From contig JBEWZL010000209.1 in NCBI GenBank assembly GCA_045837725.1, forward strand, positions 248,001 through 312,000: a stretch of 64,000 nucleotides of DNA, written 5' to 3'. Made by a program: the position numbers and the translations under genes. Below are positions 12,742 through 23,585 of the stretch, in pieces; the first letter of the stretch is position 1, and each line of letters opens with the position of its first letter. Source of the stretch: Vermamoeba vermiformis (lineage: Eukaryota; Tubulinea; Echinamoebida). Below the pieces are notes generated by a model. The model did not search any database, was not told the origin of the DNA, and saw only the letters and a list, made by a program, of their open reading frames with translations.

Positions 12742-12820
12742 ACTAAAACGCTATCTCGGCCATCGAACCATAATTATATAATTAATTTTAGTGGTTCGCG
12801 CGTCATTCAAGCGTTTTAGT
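12742..12820 (-). promoter_or_regulatory. SECIS element in the 3' UTR of the selenoprotein gene
   Basis: On the minus strand, starting 45 nt past the stop codon, a long hairpin can be drawn. Helix I is a perfect 10-bp pair, ACTAAAACGC with GCGTTTTAGT. After an internal loop comes ATGA on the 5' side opposite CGAG on the 3' side, giving the SECIS quartet of tandem G-A pairs. Helix II contains a perfect 7-bp pair, CGAACCA with TGGTTCG, plus weaker pairs. The apical part begins CTAAAA, so unpaired A residues lie about 13 nt from ATGA, as the SECIS consensus requires. TAATTA-TA-TAATTA can then form a small extra stem, as in form II elements. Every core SECIS feature is present, in the correct order and place. 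Confidence 0.85.
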
Positions 12821-12864
12821 TTTGACGATCAACTTGTCTCGAGCAGATTCGTTCTATAATCGAC

Positions 12865-13440
12865 TTATTTTTTCTTCTTAAGCTTATATCCTAATTTTAA
12901 CATGGCCACTTCGACATCTCTAGGACTCGGATATCGATATTTCGTCAGTTTAGACCAGATGACGTTCGATCCGCTCGTGATCTCAAAGGCGCCCTTAGTA
13001 GGATTCGTGTCTTCTTTCTCGATGGTGACTCCAGGGAAATCGACTTGAATACTAGCTTTCATTAAGAGGCTTTGAGACCAGGCCCCGCCTCAGCTGGATC
13101 CGCACGAGGTACTAATGAATAATTCTTGTTAATGGATTATTTTATAATAATAAGAGGAAAATCAGTAATAATAATACTGATAATGAAGTATTGGAGCTAA
13201 TATATCTTTATCAAGCTCAGTGACAATTTTAGAATAATTAATGAAAATTTAAAACAATCAGATCTTCGTCTCTGTAATAATTAAGAGTTATTTTATCATG
13301 AATACTACTTACTTATAGCTGATTTTAATAGGAGGTAATTGTTTGTTGATTTCGGCCGGATCTTCTTGAACTCCGGAGTTTGCATTGAGCGTCTTTGGCG
13401 CATCTGGCTCTACTTGAGCCTCTGCCGTATTCTCACTCAT
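12865..13440 (-). CDS. Selenoprotein of the Rdx family (SelW/SelH-like), TGA read as selenocysteine
   Basis: Exon 1 starts at 13440 (MSENTAEAQVEPD) and ends IKISY at about 13312. Exon 2 begins near 13112. Read in frame it gives TSCGSSUGGAWSQSLL, where U is TGA, and continues to GAFEITSGSNVIWSKL, SPRDVEVAML and a KKKK end at 12865. The total is about 124 residues. The layout of beta strand, Cys/Sec motif, amphipathic helix ending FPGV, an NPTKGAFE strand and a C-terminal SPRDVEVAMLKLG helix is that of thioredoxin-like SelW/SelT/SelH proteins. GAFE and the PSPRDVE tail resemble SelH most. The acidic N-terminal extension of about 40 residues is unusual. The redox motif reads C-x-x-x-U rather than C-x-x-U. 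A SECIS hairpin lies just downstream. Starting at the internal methionine (13062) would lose the redox motif, so the longer model is preferred. Confidence 0.82.
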
Positions 13441-13686
13441 ATGAAATATTACAATATCGCTTGGTGAGGTCCTATTGTTGTTTGAACAATAATTATGTTC
13501 GAAGACACTCGGACAAAAGTTCAACTTGAAGCACGTGCCGATTCGTCAATAACGAGACAATTACAACAATAACAGTAAGATAGTACTAAATACCTAATTA
13601 AGCATCTCCTAATCGTCTCGCTGTCGGATCTTGATTGCTGATCGGGTGCACGAAAATTCTTGAGCGGTAGACAGAAAAGAAAGGCT

Positions 13687-14973
13687 TTATTCAGCATCAT
13701 TACTCGTGTTACTATATGATCCGTACCAATGCTTATTCTTCGGTTCTGAAGCCAAGCAAAGATTGCGGCGATAGTAATCAATGCCAGGGTGCTCATTGCA
13801 CGAGACCTCCAAGCCACAGTGTTCGCAGTCTTCAGCGCATCGGTGACAAAATCTCTTGTAGCAGTTGATATCTGTGAAATGGCAGCCTATTCATATCAAA
13901 AGGTAAGTACTATAATGATAAAAGTTGCCGTGAAGTTAGTGGATGTGACTGATCCGGAACTGACTTACATTCAGCGCAATTTTCACATATAAATCGATTG
14001 CATCTATAACAAAGCCCATTTAATTGATGCCGATCCGTTAATGATGGCAAAGTACACAGCATGCAGTATCCACGGCCACATCCGCATACCAACACAGCCA
14101 GATCTTCTTGATGACAATTTGCGCAGTATGATGCTCGCTCAATATGAGCAGAAATATTGCACTTAAAGCATTCCTTGGCCAGAATTACAGTTTTTACTCC
14201 CGATGCAATTTCTGAACCTGGGTACGTTTTAAGTTTTCGTCAGATTTGAAATCGTATTTGAAAACGGATATTATAGATTATGGTTTAATATGCCGATGAG
14301 CTTACTTGAAAAATACGTTGCAATGAAATGTTCCGTCTCCAAAAATGAGTTATTGTAGTCAAAATTTTTCTTAGCTTTGATCTTCCAACCTTCTGGATCC
14401 CACTTCATGCGGCTAACAACTATTAACAGTGTTATATTAAGTGCCAATACTAACGAGATATAGTATTTATGGTAAAGCTTACCTGAGCGATTTTCATTCA
14501 ATGAAATTATTGAGATCGACAAAGGATCATGGCATTGAAAACAGAACAGATGATCGTCATTCATATAGTTATCGATATTAGCGCCTAATCTTTCTTTAAG
14601 GTACGTCGTATATGCAGTTCTCAGGGTTTTTCGTTGATTTTCAAACGGGTCCTCAGATTTGACCTTAAAATCATTAGTAAAACAACGTTAAAAAAAATTA
14701 AATATTAGAACAATACAAATCTAATCTATATATTACAAAGCATGTTTGATCAAACGAATTTTTATAAATTAATTGTCTTTATTAATAAATTTTAAATTGG
14801 CTTTGGTGCTGGGAAGCTCTTACCTCAATATTAAGAAAGTCTAATAATGTGTTCCATCTAGCAGGTACTTTCAGGGGCCGTTCGTTTCCCAACATGCAAT
14901 AAATAAAATTCGCGCGATCAGATTCGTTAAGGTAGCTAAGCAGTTCCTTCCATAGCTCGAGCGGCAGTTCCAT
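13687..14973 (-). CDS. F-box protein with cysteine-rich zinc clusters
   Basis: Start MELPLELWKELLSYL at 14973 is an F-box-like segment, which normally binds Skp1 in an SCF ubiquitin ligase. Five exons: 14973-14824, about 14665-14482, about 14410-14304, about 14220-13968 and 13882-13687. The middle and C-terminal parts hold paired cysteines: CFQCHDP; CFKCNISAH; CANCHQED; CGCGRGYCMLC; CYRCNRFICENC; then CYKRFCHRCAEDCEHCG. These could form several treble-clef or RING/B-box-like zinc sites, but they match no named finger exactly. It is head to head with the gene at 15074, with only 100 bp between the starts. The function is inferred as a possible substrate-recruiting ligase subunit. Confidence 0.72.
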
Positions 14974-15073
14974 AGGGCCAAAATGTGCAATACACGAGTG
15001 TGTTCGTTGGTCAGTTGGCTTGAATCAATTGTACGTAGAAAATAACTTATTTCGTACTCGAACATGAAAGACA

Positions 15074-15811
15074 ATGCACAACAACAGCGCCTTAAAGTTC
15101 AATGACGACACTATATTTCAACTCGTCAAGCGCATGAACATTGACCTGCGCGAGCACAGAAAGCCGATCTGGAGTCAGTTCTTTAGGTACTATGAAGAGC
15201 GGCGGCCAAAGTTATCGGAGGAAAGAAAAATAGGAGCTATAGTGGCGCTTATATATGTTATAGACGACATATATCTAGGCGAAGAGGGCATTTTACAATT
15301 TATTATCGACATGGTAAAAGAGTTAAATCTGGCAACTCCGGCGAAAATTCTTTACAACGATAATTTGAGAGCTCATGAAGATATGGGCAAGTGGTCTGAG
15401 ACATTGGTAAGTCGATTTTGTCTTTTTTACATTATTTAAGTCGAAGTAAACCAAAACCAAATCCGCTAAAATTCTGCTAGTTGTTCTTAAGGCTTCCAAT
15501 ATACATTTAATTACCGCGTTACAATACAATATTGTTATGATTAATTATGTATGCAGCCAAAATACACCGTCGTCTTAGGCAAGCGGAAGCACGAGTTTGA
15601 AATGATCTACGATCTACACGGCGGAACTGTTCGCGGCGAATTAGGCGTCGTTTATTCGTATAACTTGGACTTCTATCAAGGCAAAACTTTGTGTCATATC
15701 GCTAAACCTGGCGAGACTTATGTGGCCAAGAAGACGAAGCCGAAATCAACAAAAATGTTCAAAAAAACGAAGCGCGTTGGTGGCGTTAAATATGCATCGC
15801 TCATTAATTGA
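15074..15811 (+). CDS. Unrecognised protein, founder of a local tandem family
   Basis: Two exons: 15074-15406 and 15557-15811, with a GTAAG...GCAG intron, giving about 195 residues. The N-terminal part is helical and charged (LVKRMNIDLREHRKPIWSQF, EERKIGAIVALIYVIDD). The C-terminal part is beta-like (KYTVVLGKRKHEFEMIYDL) and ends in a lysine-rich tail (VAKKTKPKSTKMFKKTKR). I recognise no domain. A basic tail after a compact fold suggests nucleic-acid binding, but this is only a guess. It has a partial or decayed second copy at 15937 and a C-terminal fragment at 16656. Confidence 0.7.
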
Positions 15812-15936
15812 ATTAGTCTATTATTACCTTGTATATTCACATTCCCTTATTGTACATTTTGATCGAAAAAAATTTGCAGATTTGTTTGTTCACGAAACAA
15901 AAAATTGGCTGAACGGAATGAACATAAGAAATAACG

Positions 15937-16471
15937 ATGCAACAAATAGACAATATTATTACTAATTTAGAGATCAACGAAGAAAATGCATTCGAGCTGG
16001 CCAAGAGACTGAACGTCGTCAAGATCCTAGAACATCGAAAGCCGATCTGGAGGCAGTTCTTCAGTTATCATCGACAAAGACTGCCAAATCTACCAACAAT
16101 ACGACGGATATACACCTTAGTATACTTACTTAAGATTGGAGATGACGGATATTATGGAGAAGAAGAAACTAAGAACTTCATTTCTGCAGTGCTCAAAGAA
16201 CTTAAGATAGAGGGCGTGTCGGAGGACTTGCTATTTGAAGACATCAGTAAAGGACGAGCAATATTATCGACATGGATAAAAAAGCAAGTAAGTTATTTTA
16301 AAGTTGAATCCGAATCTAAATCCGCAGTGGACGTTGGGAAAGACATCGTTTTCTAAATAGATATATTTTCTAAATATGCTCTAACCTCCATAATGCTAAT
16401 TATAGCCAAAATATACTGTTCTGTACAAAGGCAAAAGTTTTGACTTCGAAATATTTTACGATCTACTCTAA
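15937..16471 (+). CDS. Second copy of the tandem unknown family, C-terminally shortened
   Basis: Exon 1 is 15937-16287 and exon 2 is 16406-16471, with the same intron position as its neighbour. Shared words are EHRKPIWRQFFSYH and PKYTV before the domain end. The reading frame meets TAA right after FEIFYDLL, where the neighbour continues with the rest of the beta domain and the basic tail. The product would be about 138 residues, lacking the last third. Upstream divergence is considerable (roughly half the residues differ), so the duplication is not recent. It may be a truncated functional gene or a decaying copy. Retaining the intron would instead give an open frame to 16356. Confidence 0.5.
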
Positions 16472-16655
16472 AAAATTTGTGGATCTGCATCAAAATAAAC
16501 GTTGGTTGTACCCAACAAATATGAATATGACGCGCTTTAATATTTAATAAGGATCCATGGTAAAATAAAATATTTATAAATACATTTACACTCTTACAAA
16601 ACAAAATTGAGTAAAAACGAGCCTCTTTGTTCGGTGGCACTTAAGAGTTTCAGCG

Positions 16656-16796
16656 TCATATAAATTGGACTTCTATCAAGGCGAGACGAAATGTTATATC
16701 GCTAAACCTGGGGAGACTTATGTGGCCAAGAAGACGAAACGAAAGAAAGAACGCAGCAAGACCGTTGGGGACAAAGAATATGTAGCACTGAAATAA
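16656..16796 (+). pseudogene. C-terminal fragment of the tandem unknown family
   Basis: In frame it reads SYKLDFYQGETKCYIAKPGE, VAKKTKRKKERS and YVALK, then stops. It matches the C-terminus of the gene at 15074 very closely at the DNA level: the segment from TTGGACTTC to AAGAAGACGAA differs at only a few positions. About 185 bp of unrelated AT-rich DNA with stops separates it from the break in the second copy. It could be the displaced end of that copy or the remnant of a third one. Confidence 0.6.
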
Positions 16797-17176
16797 TAGT
16801 AAAAATACCCTCATTGTAATAGTTAAGAGGATAATAATATGTTTTTTGTCCCGAGGTCCTACTAGAATCATCCGGGGAAAACTTTGCAGATTCGACTTTT
16901 GGGACAAACTGGGCATCACATTATTGGTGATCATTATGAACTGTTCAAATGCAGCTAATAGTACTAATCGAGAGTTAATAAGCAACGAAGACGCTAGATT
17001 CGGGTTTGCTAAGCGAGTTGACATCAGGATCATAGAACGAAGAATCTTGCTCTCGGCACGTTAAACCGGATCTGTCCCGTCACAAAGCTTTGTACTAATT
17101 AGGCAATAACATATTCGTTTATATCATACCTATTGATTATTTACACATGAAATGAAGGCGAATTAAGCACGCAGAT
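16797..17176. other. Intergenic between convergent genes
   Basis: No gene supported. Overlapping open frames exist on both strands at 16846-17064 and 16656-17033, but neither shows family resemblance or splice context. It holds the 3' ends of the tandem family and of PDX1. Confidence 0.45.
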
Positions 17177-18648
17177 CTAGTTCTTTTCCTTGACGCTCCA
17201 TTTGTGTTGGATGCTCTCGCTGTTGAGACCGACCATAGGCTCACCAAGGTCCTCGCTGACTTGCGCGAGAATTTTAGGGTCATTATAGTGCGTAGTGGCC
17301 ATAACAATAGCTCTGGCTCGTTTCTTTGGATCACCGCTCTTGAAAATGCCTGATCCGACAAACACGCCGTCCATGCCAAGTTGCATCATTAAGGCTGCGT
17401 CAGCAGGAGTAGCCTAGCATATCAAACATTAGCATATTTCCTTTCATTACGTAACGGATGCAGATCCGCTAAATTTCCAATAAAAATCAATTTGAATTAC
17501 TTACCACGCCACCAGCAGCGAAGTTAACGACGGGCAAACGACCTAATTGCTTGACTTGTTGCACGAGTTCAACAGGTGCTTGGATTTCTTTGGCGTAGCT
17601 GTACACTTCATCGTCGCTCATGCCTTTAACTTTGTTGATCTGATTTAAAATCGATTAGAATTGTTTATAATCGACTACTATTATTTTGTGTACCTCACGC
17701 ATCAATGCTCGAGCATGACGAACGGCTTCAACGACGTTTCCAGTGCCTGCCTCACCTTTGGTACGGATCATGGCTGCTCCTTCGCTAATTCGACGCAAAG
17801 CCTCGCCTAAATTACGGCAACTATAATAAATAATCAGTACCGTAGTAAGGTAGAGCAATTTTCGGTTCAGAACTTACCCACAGACGTAAGGTACTTTGGA
17901 TTTGTGCTTGTTAATATGATTTTCTTCGTCAGCAATGGTGAGTACTTCAGACTCATCGATGTAATCGATTTCGAGGGCTTCTAATATTTGTGCCTCGACG
18001 AAGTGGCCTAAAAACGAATCAGGTCAAAAATTCTGAAGGTTTTTACGATTGGATCTGATCCGCCAGTACGCGATTCAGCAAAACTTATGAAACTTACCAA
18101 TTCTGCACTTAGCCATAACAGGGATGGTAACTGCAGCCTTGATCTCCTTAATCAGCTTCGGATCTGACATACGAGCAACGCCGCCTTCAGAACGAATGTC
18201 TGCTGGGATCTTTTCGAGCGCCATCACTAAAACGATTTGTTAATCTTCGGAAAAATATCGCATATATGTATGTAATATAGACCGCGATTTGGTATTGGTA
18301 TTTTGATTAAAGCAAGAAAACTTTTCGGAGCCGATCAGCTGCATCTTCGCAAGAAATTTTCTAATTGATTTGATTCGGTATGAAATAACTTACCGGCAAC
18401 AGCTCCAGCTTCTTCGGCAATTTTAGCCTATTTAAAGAGCAATCAGTAACAGTTCGAAAGGTAGCGCGATTGTACGTGATTGGAAAAATGCGGATGTAGC
18501 TCGTTATCGATCGACTTACTTGCTCAGCATTGACAACGTCCATAATAACACCTCCTTTGAGCATTTGGGCGAGTCCAGCTTTAACTTTAAAGCTTCCATG
18601 GACTGAATCTGCTCCGTGGCCATTAGCAACTCCGTTAGTTTGCGACAT
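17177..18648 (-). CDS. PDX1: Pyridoxal 5'-phosphate synthase, PDX1/SNZ subunit
   Basis: This is the synthase subunit of the DXP-independent vitamin B6 pathway. It condenses ribose 5-phosphate and glyceraldehyde 3-phosphate with ammonia from PDX2 to give pyridoxal 5'-phosphate. Six exons run from [12 protein letters not shown] at 18648 to KWSVKEKN at 17177. Hallmarks are [20 protein letters not shown] (catalytic Asp), [36 protein letters not shown] (catalytic Lys region), [35 protein letters not shown] (second Lys), VVNFAAGG and [17 protein letters not shown]. Length and all key motifs fit the family. It is transcribed away from its partner PDX2, with 438 bp between the start codons. Confidence 0.97.
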
Positions 18649-19086
18649 ACTTGATATTTGTTGTGATTAACTCGTGATGGTCGTTGAAAATAGCTTAAAA
18701 CTGAAATCTTTCTTTATTTGACGACGGAGCGGGTGACACGCAGTGGATTCGCGTGACAGGTCGGTTTTGGCCAATATTCTCTCGCAAAATGATAGTCCGA
18801 GTTCCTTATTTGGTGAAAAGACGCCTCCACGAGCTACAGTGAGTTCATTTTCCGTTACATTTCGCAAATCGAAGATTGATAGAAGATTCCAAGCTACCGA
18901 AGTTGCGTTTATTTCCACTCCGCGTAGATCCACTACAAAACATTTCGGAAAAGTAAGAAACGATCGTCGGTTCAAATTAAGCTTATTATTAGCAAGATTA
19001 GCCCTTAAATAATCGATAAAGTAACGTTTGATTGGGATCGGATCTAACACCACATTTTTCAGAAATTGAAACAACAACGCCAAAAG
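18649..19086. promoter_or_regulatory. Shared divergent promoter of PDX1 and PDX2
   Basis: 438 bp separates the two start codons, with no exon inside. Co-regulation of the two subunits of one enzyme complex through this interval is inferred. It contains a GATCGGATC pair near 19037-19045, close to PDX2. I see no clear TATA box. Confidence 0.6.
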
Positions 19087-20071
19087 ATGAGCAACGTAAA
19101 AATCGGAGTATTAGCATTACAAGGTATAGTACCTTCATATTTAAATATACACGTATTATCAAGCACGAGAAATTGAAGATTCTTACAATTCAGAAAAATT
19201 GTTGCAATTTTAACGCTCTTTTATCAACTATTAATAGGCCCATGTTTGTAGGTGCATTTAGAGAACATATTGACGCGTTGAAAAAAATACCCGGCGTTGA
19301 AGCCTTTGAAATCCGAACTTCGAATGACATGTACGACGGAGATCGACTTAAAATCGACGGTTTAATCATTCCTGGAGGTGAAAGTACCGCCATTGGTATG
19401 TAATTTCAATAATTTATCGGAGTTGATGCTTAATTTTGACTTTTGATCCAGCGACCGTTGGTACATCTAACGGAACCCTCGACGCCGTCCGTCAATTCGT
19501 GCAAAAAGGTATGTATAAATTATAATCATATAAGTCTATAACAAAATCAGCGTGCTCGATTTTAATATTGCACGGCAAAGTTTGGATCTGACATATTTTC
19601 GAACTAGGCAATCCAACCTGGGGAACTTGCGCTGGCTGCATATTATTGGCCAATCAAGTCTCGTCTCAAAAAGCAGGCGGCCAGCCCTTAATAGGCGGCA
19701 TGGATATATCAGTACAACGTAACTACTTTGGCCGCCAAGTCGCGAGTTTTGAAGCAGATCTCGCCCTAGATGCGCTCGACATGAAAGACAAGCCATTTCC
19801 CGGCGTATTCATTAGAGCACCAGCTATATTAGACGTACTTCAGCCTAACGATGGTTCGAAGCCGCCAGTAAAAATTTTAGGTTCAATTCCGAATCCAAAT
19901 AAGGCTAACTCGGACCCGTCAACAACGCATCCGGAAACACTCGTGGTAGCTGCTCAACAGGGCAATATGGTCGCCACTGTATTCCACCCAGAACTCACTA
20001 CTGACACGAGATTTCATGAGTACTTTGTCGAAGTGGCACGGAAGAACAAAGCGCAACAACACCACGCTTAG
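19087..20071 (+). CDS. PDX2: Pyridoxal 5'-phosphate synthase glutaminase subunit, PDX2/SNO
   Basis: This class I glutamine amidotransferase hydrolyses glutamine and channels ammonia to PDX1. Exons: 19087-19123 (MSNVKIGVLALQG), 19252-19395 (AFREHIDAL to LIIPGGESTAI), 19452-19508 (ATVGTSNGTLDAVRQFVQK) and 19608-20071. The nucleophile cysteine sits in PTWGTCAGCILLA. The family motif GGMDISVQRNYFGRQ follows. The His/Glu of the triad are in VATVFHPELTTD. Between GVFIRAPAIL and the FHPE motif the protein is longer than bacterial PdxT, with a Pro/Asn/Lys-rich insert (PNPNKANSDPSTTHPE), as in many eukaryotic PDX2 proteins. Recognition is very secure. Confidence 0.97.
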
Positions 20072-20463
20072 ATCTGACGTCAAAACTTCAACTAATTTGT
20101 ACATAAATGAAGGGGTTATTGAAATGATTGAAGACAATGTTTCGTATAAATCTGCTCGAAACAACGCTGTTCAAACCAAAAAGATTTCGAGCTTACCACC
20201 AATTGTAGCACCCTTCAAGACGTGTTGCTTTTGAACTGCAAAAAGGCGTAACAGCGGTTGTGGTCAATCAACTAGTGGAGATACGAGCCAATTTTCTGAG
20301 TTGGCTAAGCGTCCGCACTTCAATGACAAAAGGGCGAGTGACGATGCTATCGGCTTGATTCTTGTGTATAAGTAGAGTATAGGCTCATTTTGATTATCAC
20401 TAATTCGATCGCTATTGTGAATTAACAAATTTAATTTACTAATAGAAGGACTTACAACAACGC
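20072..20463. other. Intergenic between convergent PDX2 and kelch-SAM genes
   Basis: No gene seen. Short open frames are present but have no homology or splice support. It holds the two 3' ends. Confidence 0.5.
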
Positions 20464-22832
20464 CTATTCATCATCCTCGTCATCATCTTCTTCGTCCTCT
20501 TCCTCTTCTTCACCTTCTTCTTTCTCTTTGTTCTCGTCGTTATCCTCCTCGTCTTCTTCGTCTTCCTCTTCTTCCTCGGTAGTTTTAGCTTGTTCAGGCT
20601 GCGGCACGGGGTTTGGTATCGCTTGAGGAGTAGGAGCAACTGCAGCTGGCTGTGGCGGTGCAACGACAGATGTAGCGACAGGAGTGGGATTGATTGGTTG
20701 AGTGACTGCTGGTGTGACAACAGGTGTGATAGTCACTGGCAACTGTTGTACGGCAGGCTGCACAGGTGTCACGGGCACAGCTGGAGTTACGACTTGTTGC
20801 ACGGGCGTGACGGGCGTTAAAATCGAGTTGGACTGTGGAATTACTGGTGTTGGCATTGGTGTTGAATTGAGTTGCATATTGTTAATCGGAAGTTGCGAGG
20901 GTGAAGTAGGGACTTGCTGTACTAATGACGCGGCACCAGTAGTATTAGTGTTGTTAATAGATGAGGTCGGTGAAGCAGAACGTGTCAGCGATGGACTTGG
21001 CATCTTCGGCACGACTGGCGCTTGAATTATTGGCAGGACTTTGCCCGTTGAAACGGCGTTTTTAAGTTTTTCAATTTCCATCACTATTCGTCTCAAATGC
21101 AACGGTTGAGCTACAAATAATAACTATTAGTAATAATCGTCTAGTAATATATTAGTATAGGACTTACTAACGCCTAAGTGAGTTTTCAAGTCTGTTTCAG
21201 TCAAAGTCAACAACAACTCGCCGTTCACCAAGTTCTGTTTGAAAGCGTCAACGTACTGATTGCAGCCCATTTTTTCGAGCCAATTCTTCACGTCTAGTTC
21301 TGTCCATTGCTTGGGATCGTTTTCTTGCGCTATTGTCAGCTCGTAGACTTCATCGGCCAATGCAACGCCCATTTGACCGCTTTGTCCACCGAACATTAGC
21401 AGCGACGATTTCGAGCCCTCACTAAATAATTATAAGTATATGATGGTATATATTGATTATAGGTCTTACGTAGGAGAGAATGACGTATGAGCGGTCATTG
21501 TATGGCCCCATCGTTGTGATGGAACGGTGCCAATAACGTTGGGTTGGATCCACTCAAAATTACCTATCAAAAAGCGTTAGAAACTAAAACTCAATATTAA
21601 TTAATACTATGTATTAATATGCATACCCAAATTAAGTATATGAGTGTCGTTATAAAAGTTTTTATCGTCGCCTCCGCCGAACACGACCAAATAATTGTGG
21701 ATCAGTTCAGCAGCGTGGTATCTCCTCTTTGAAGGCTTGCTTCCAGAAACAACAGGCGAGTTCCATGTATTAGTAGCTAGTTATATAATTAAATATAGTA
21801 TTTAAAGTTAAATTTAGTCTCGCGTACCGGTATCGAAGATCCAAACATCGTCGTACAAAATGTTCTTTCCACTGCCTCCAAACATTACAATTTTATCGCC
21901 TACTACTGTAGCACTATGTCCCCATCGATGAGGTGGCACAGGACCTGTCGGAGTTAAATGCGACCACTCATTTTTTTCTGGGAACAGATCCAAGTCAGTA
22001 CGTTAATTATTTTGTCCTGTACTAAAGGGTCCTACCAATGTCTAATATGAATACATCGTTTGACGGCACTGAGGACGGATTAATACCGCCTAACAAATAA
22101 ATCTTCGCGCCAACCAATGATAAAGAGTGACCGCGTAACGGAGGTGGAACGGATCCAGAAACTGTTGGTTGCTGCCATTCTCGCGTCTCTTTATGCCAAT
22201 AAATTATTTAAGCATTGTAGCCAAGTTATGAATCCTAAGGAGCTATCTTACCGATATTGAATATAGCGAGTCTGAACCATGACTGGGCACCCTGTCCGAT
22301 GCCACCAAACACGTACATTTGCGCGTCTAATGTTACTGAGGCATGAGAGCATAGAGGTATAGGTTGAGACCCTTTTACTTCGACCATAAACCACGTATTG
22401 GCTGATCAAGCAAATCCGTTAGTTCGGGACACAATTATAGCTATAAACGGTTCCTTACTCTCAGGCTTAAAAGCGTATATGTCTCGTAAATGAGCCGCAC
22501 CAGTAGGTCCTGAAGAACCGCCAAAAATTATCATCTACGGTGGATCGTGTCAGTTTCGAGGAAAATTGATTGTATAATATTAGTTATAATTTAAATAATT
22601 AAATATAATACTGAGCATTAAATAACAAGCACAAACCAAATAAATCAATTATTTTGAATTATTTTACTAATAATAAGATCAAGCCTTTCTGCGAGCTTTA
22701 ACACTATTGCAAAACGCAAATAAAATTATTAAATTAATAACATACATAGCCACGAGAGGTGCACGAAGTGTGAGCCCATCTGGGCGTTGGCTTAACACCA
22801 GTCGTCTGCAGGCGCTGCCAATTGACTTGCAT
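20464..22832 (-). CDS. Kelch-repeat protein with SAM domain and acidic tail
   Basis: The first exon starts at 22832 (MQVNWQRLQTTGVKPTPRWA), a genuine first kelch repeat, which supports this start. About nine exons build a six-bladed kelch propeller with repeated GH...YVFGG-type blades: MIIFGGSSGP, YVFGGIGQG, YLLGGINPS, IVMFGGSGKN, LVVFGGGDDK, LLMFGGQSGQ. A SAM domain follows around 21310-21170 (WTELDVKNWLEKMGCNQYV, LTETDLKTHLGV). Next comes about 110 residues rich in Pro/Thr/Val/Gln, and finally a nearly pure Glu/Asp run to the stop. The propeller and SAM parts are likely protein-interaction modules. The domain combination is known from amoebae and other protists; no specific role is claimed. 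Confidence 0.88.
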
Positions 22833-23585
22833 TTAGTTCAGTATTCTATATTCTTAATATTGTTATTAAAAAAGATTGCGTCTGTGCTGCATCTTGTACA
22901 CGGGCTTGAATAAGACGGCAGAAAAAATGTCTAAAAACTCAAACACGTGGCCCTAAAATACACGGATCCGCTGAATTCAATTTCGAATAAAGTATCGGGC
23001 TTAATAGAAAGTGATTTGACGCCATGAGCAAGTTCGACATTCGGAAAACGCGTACTTTTACAAATTTGTTTTGATTTCACAACGTTAAAGGGATGTTGAG
23101 ATTGTTAATTATGTATTAAGGCATTTATTTAAGAGGAGTCGCAACGAATATGAACGGTCCTACTTTGTCGTGTAGCAAGACAAAGAAGTTCATTGACTGG
23201 ACCTTCCTAGGAATAAAGTTAATCCTGTCGGTCCAGATGTCGCACTTAGTGTCAGTGCGTCACTAGCCGATGAATAGTGGGCAAGTTTTTAAGTAAAAAC
23301 TAGTAAAATTAGATCGCATCCGAGTACAAAAAAAAATAGAATTCAAAATTTTGGTGCAGGTAAAGAATGGAAACATCAGATTTTGTACATTAACTGCGCT
23401 CGGGAATTTAAAAGATTTTTGGAGCTCCACTAAAACCGACTTGCTGCGAAATTTGGTTCTTTCACGAAACTTTTTTCGGCCGTTGCGGGCTCCATTAGTT
23501 TAAACATAAAAACCATGTTTTAGAAACCTATATTCATTCATTACTTACCTACAGTATACTTCAAGTCAACAACAAGCCCAACGAA
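22833..23585. other. Intergenic divergent promoter region
   Basis: About 750 bp between divergent genes. No exon is supported on either strand; the open frame at 22707-22913 overlaps kelch exon 1 and is a shadow. It probably holds promoters for the kelch-SAM gene and for the strongly expressed GPI-protein gene at 23586. Confidence 0.5.

Noticed and set aside
13064-13112. TGA taken as a plain stop, intron or frameshift
   Set aside because: The frame is coding on both sides of the TGA in a family known for selenocysteine at this spot, and a SECIS hairpin lies in the 3' UTR.
16846-17064. Open frame MSRGPTRIIRGKLCRF on plus strand
   Set aside because: No family match; overlaps an equally long frame on the other strand; no splice context.
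22707-22913. Plus-strand open frame near the kelch start
   Set aside because: Overlaps the true first kelch exon on the minus strand (WQRLQTTGVKPTPRW).
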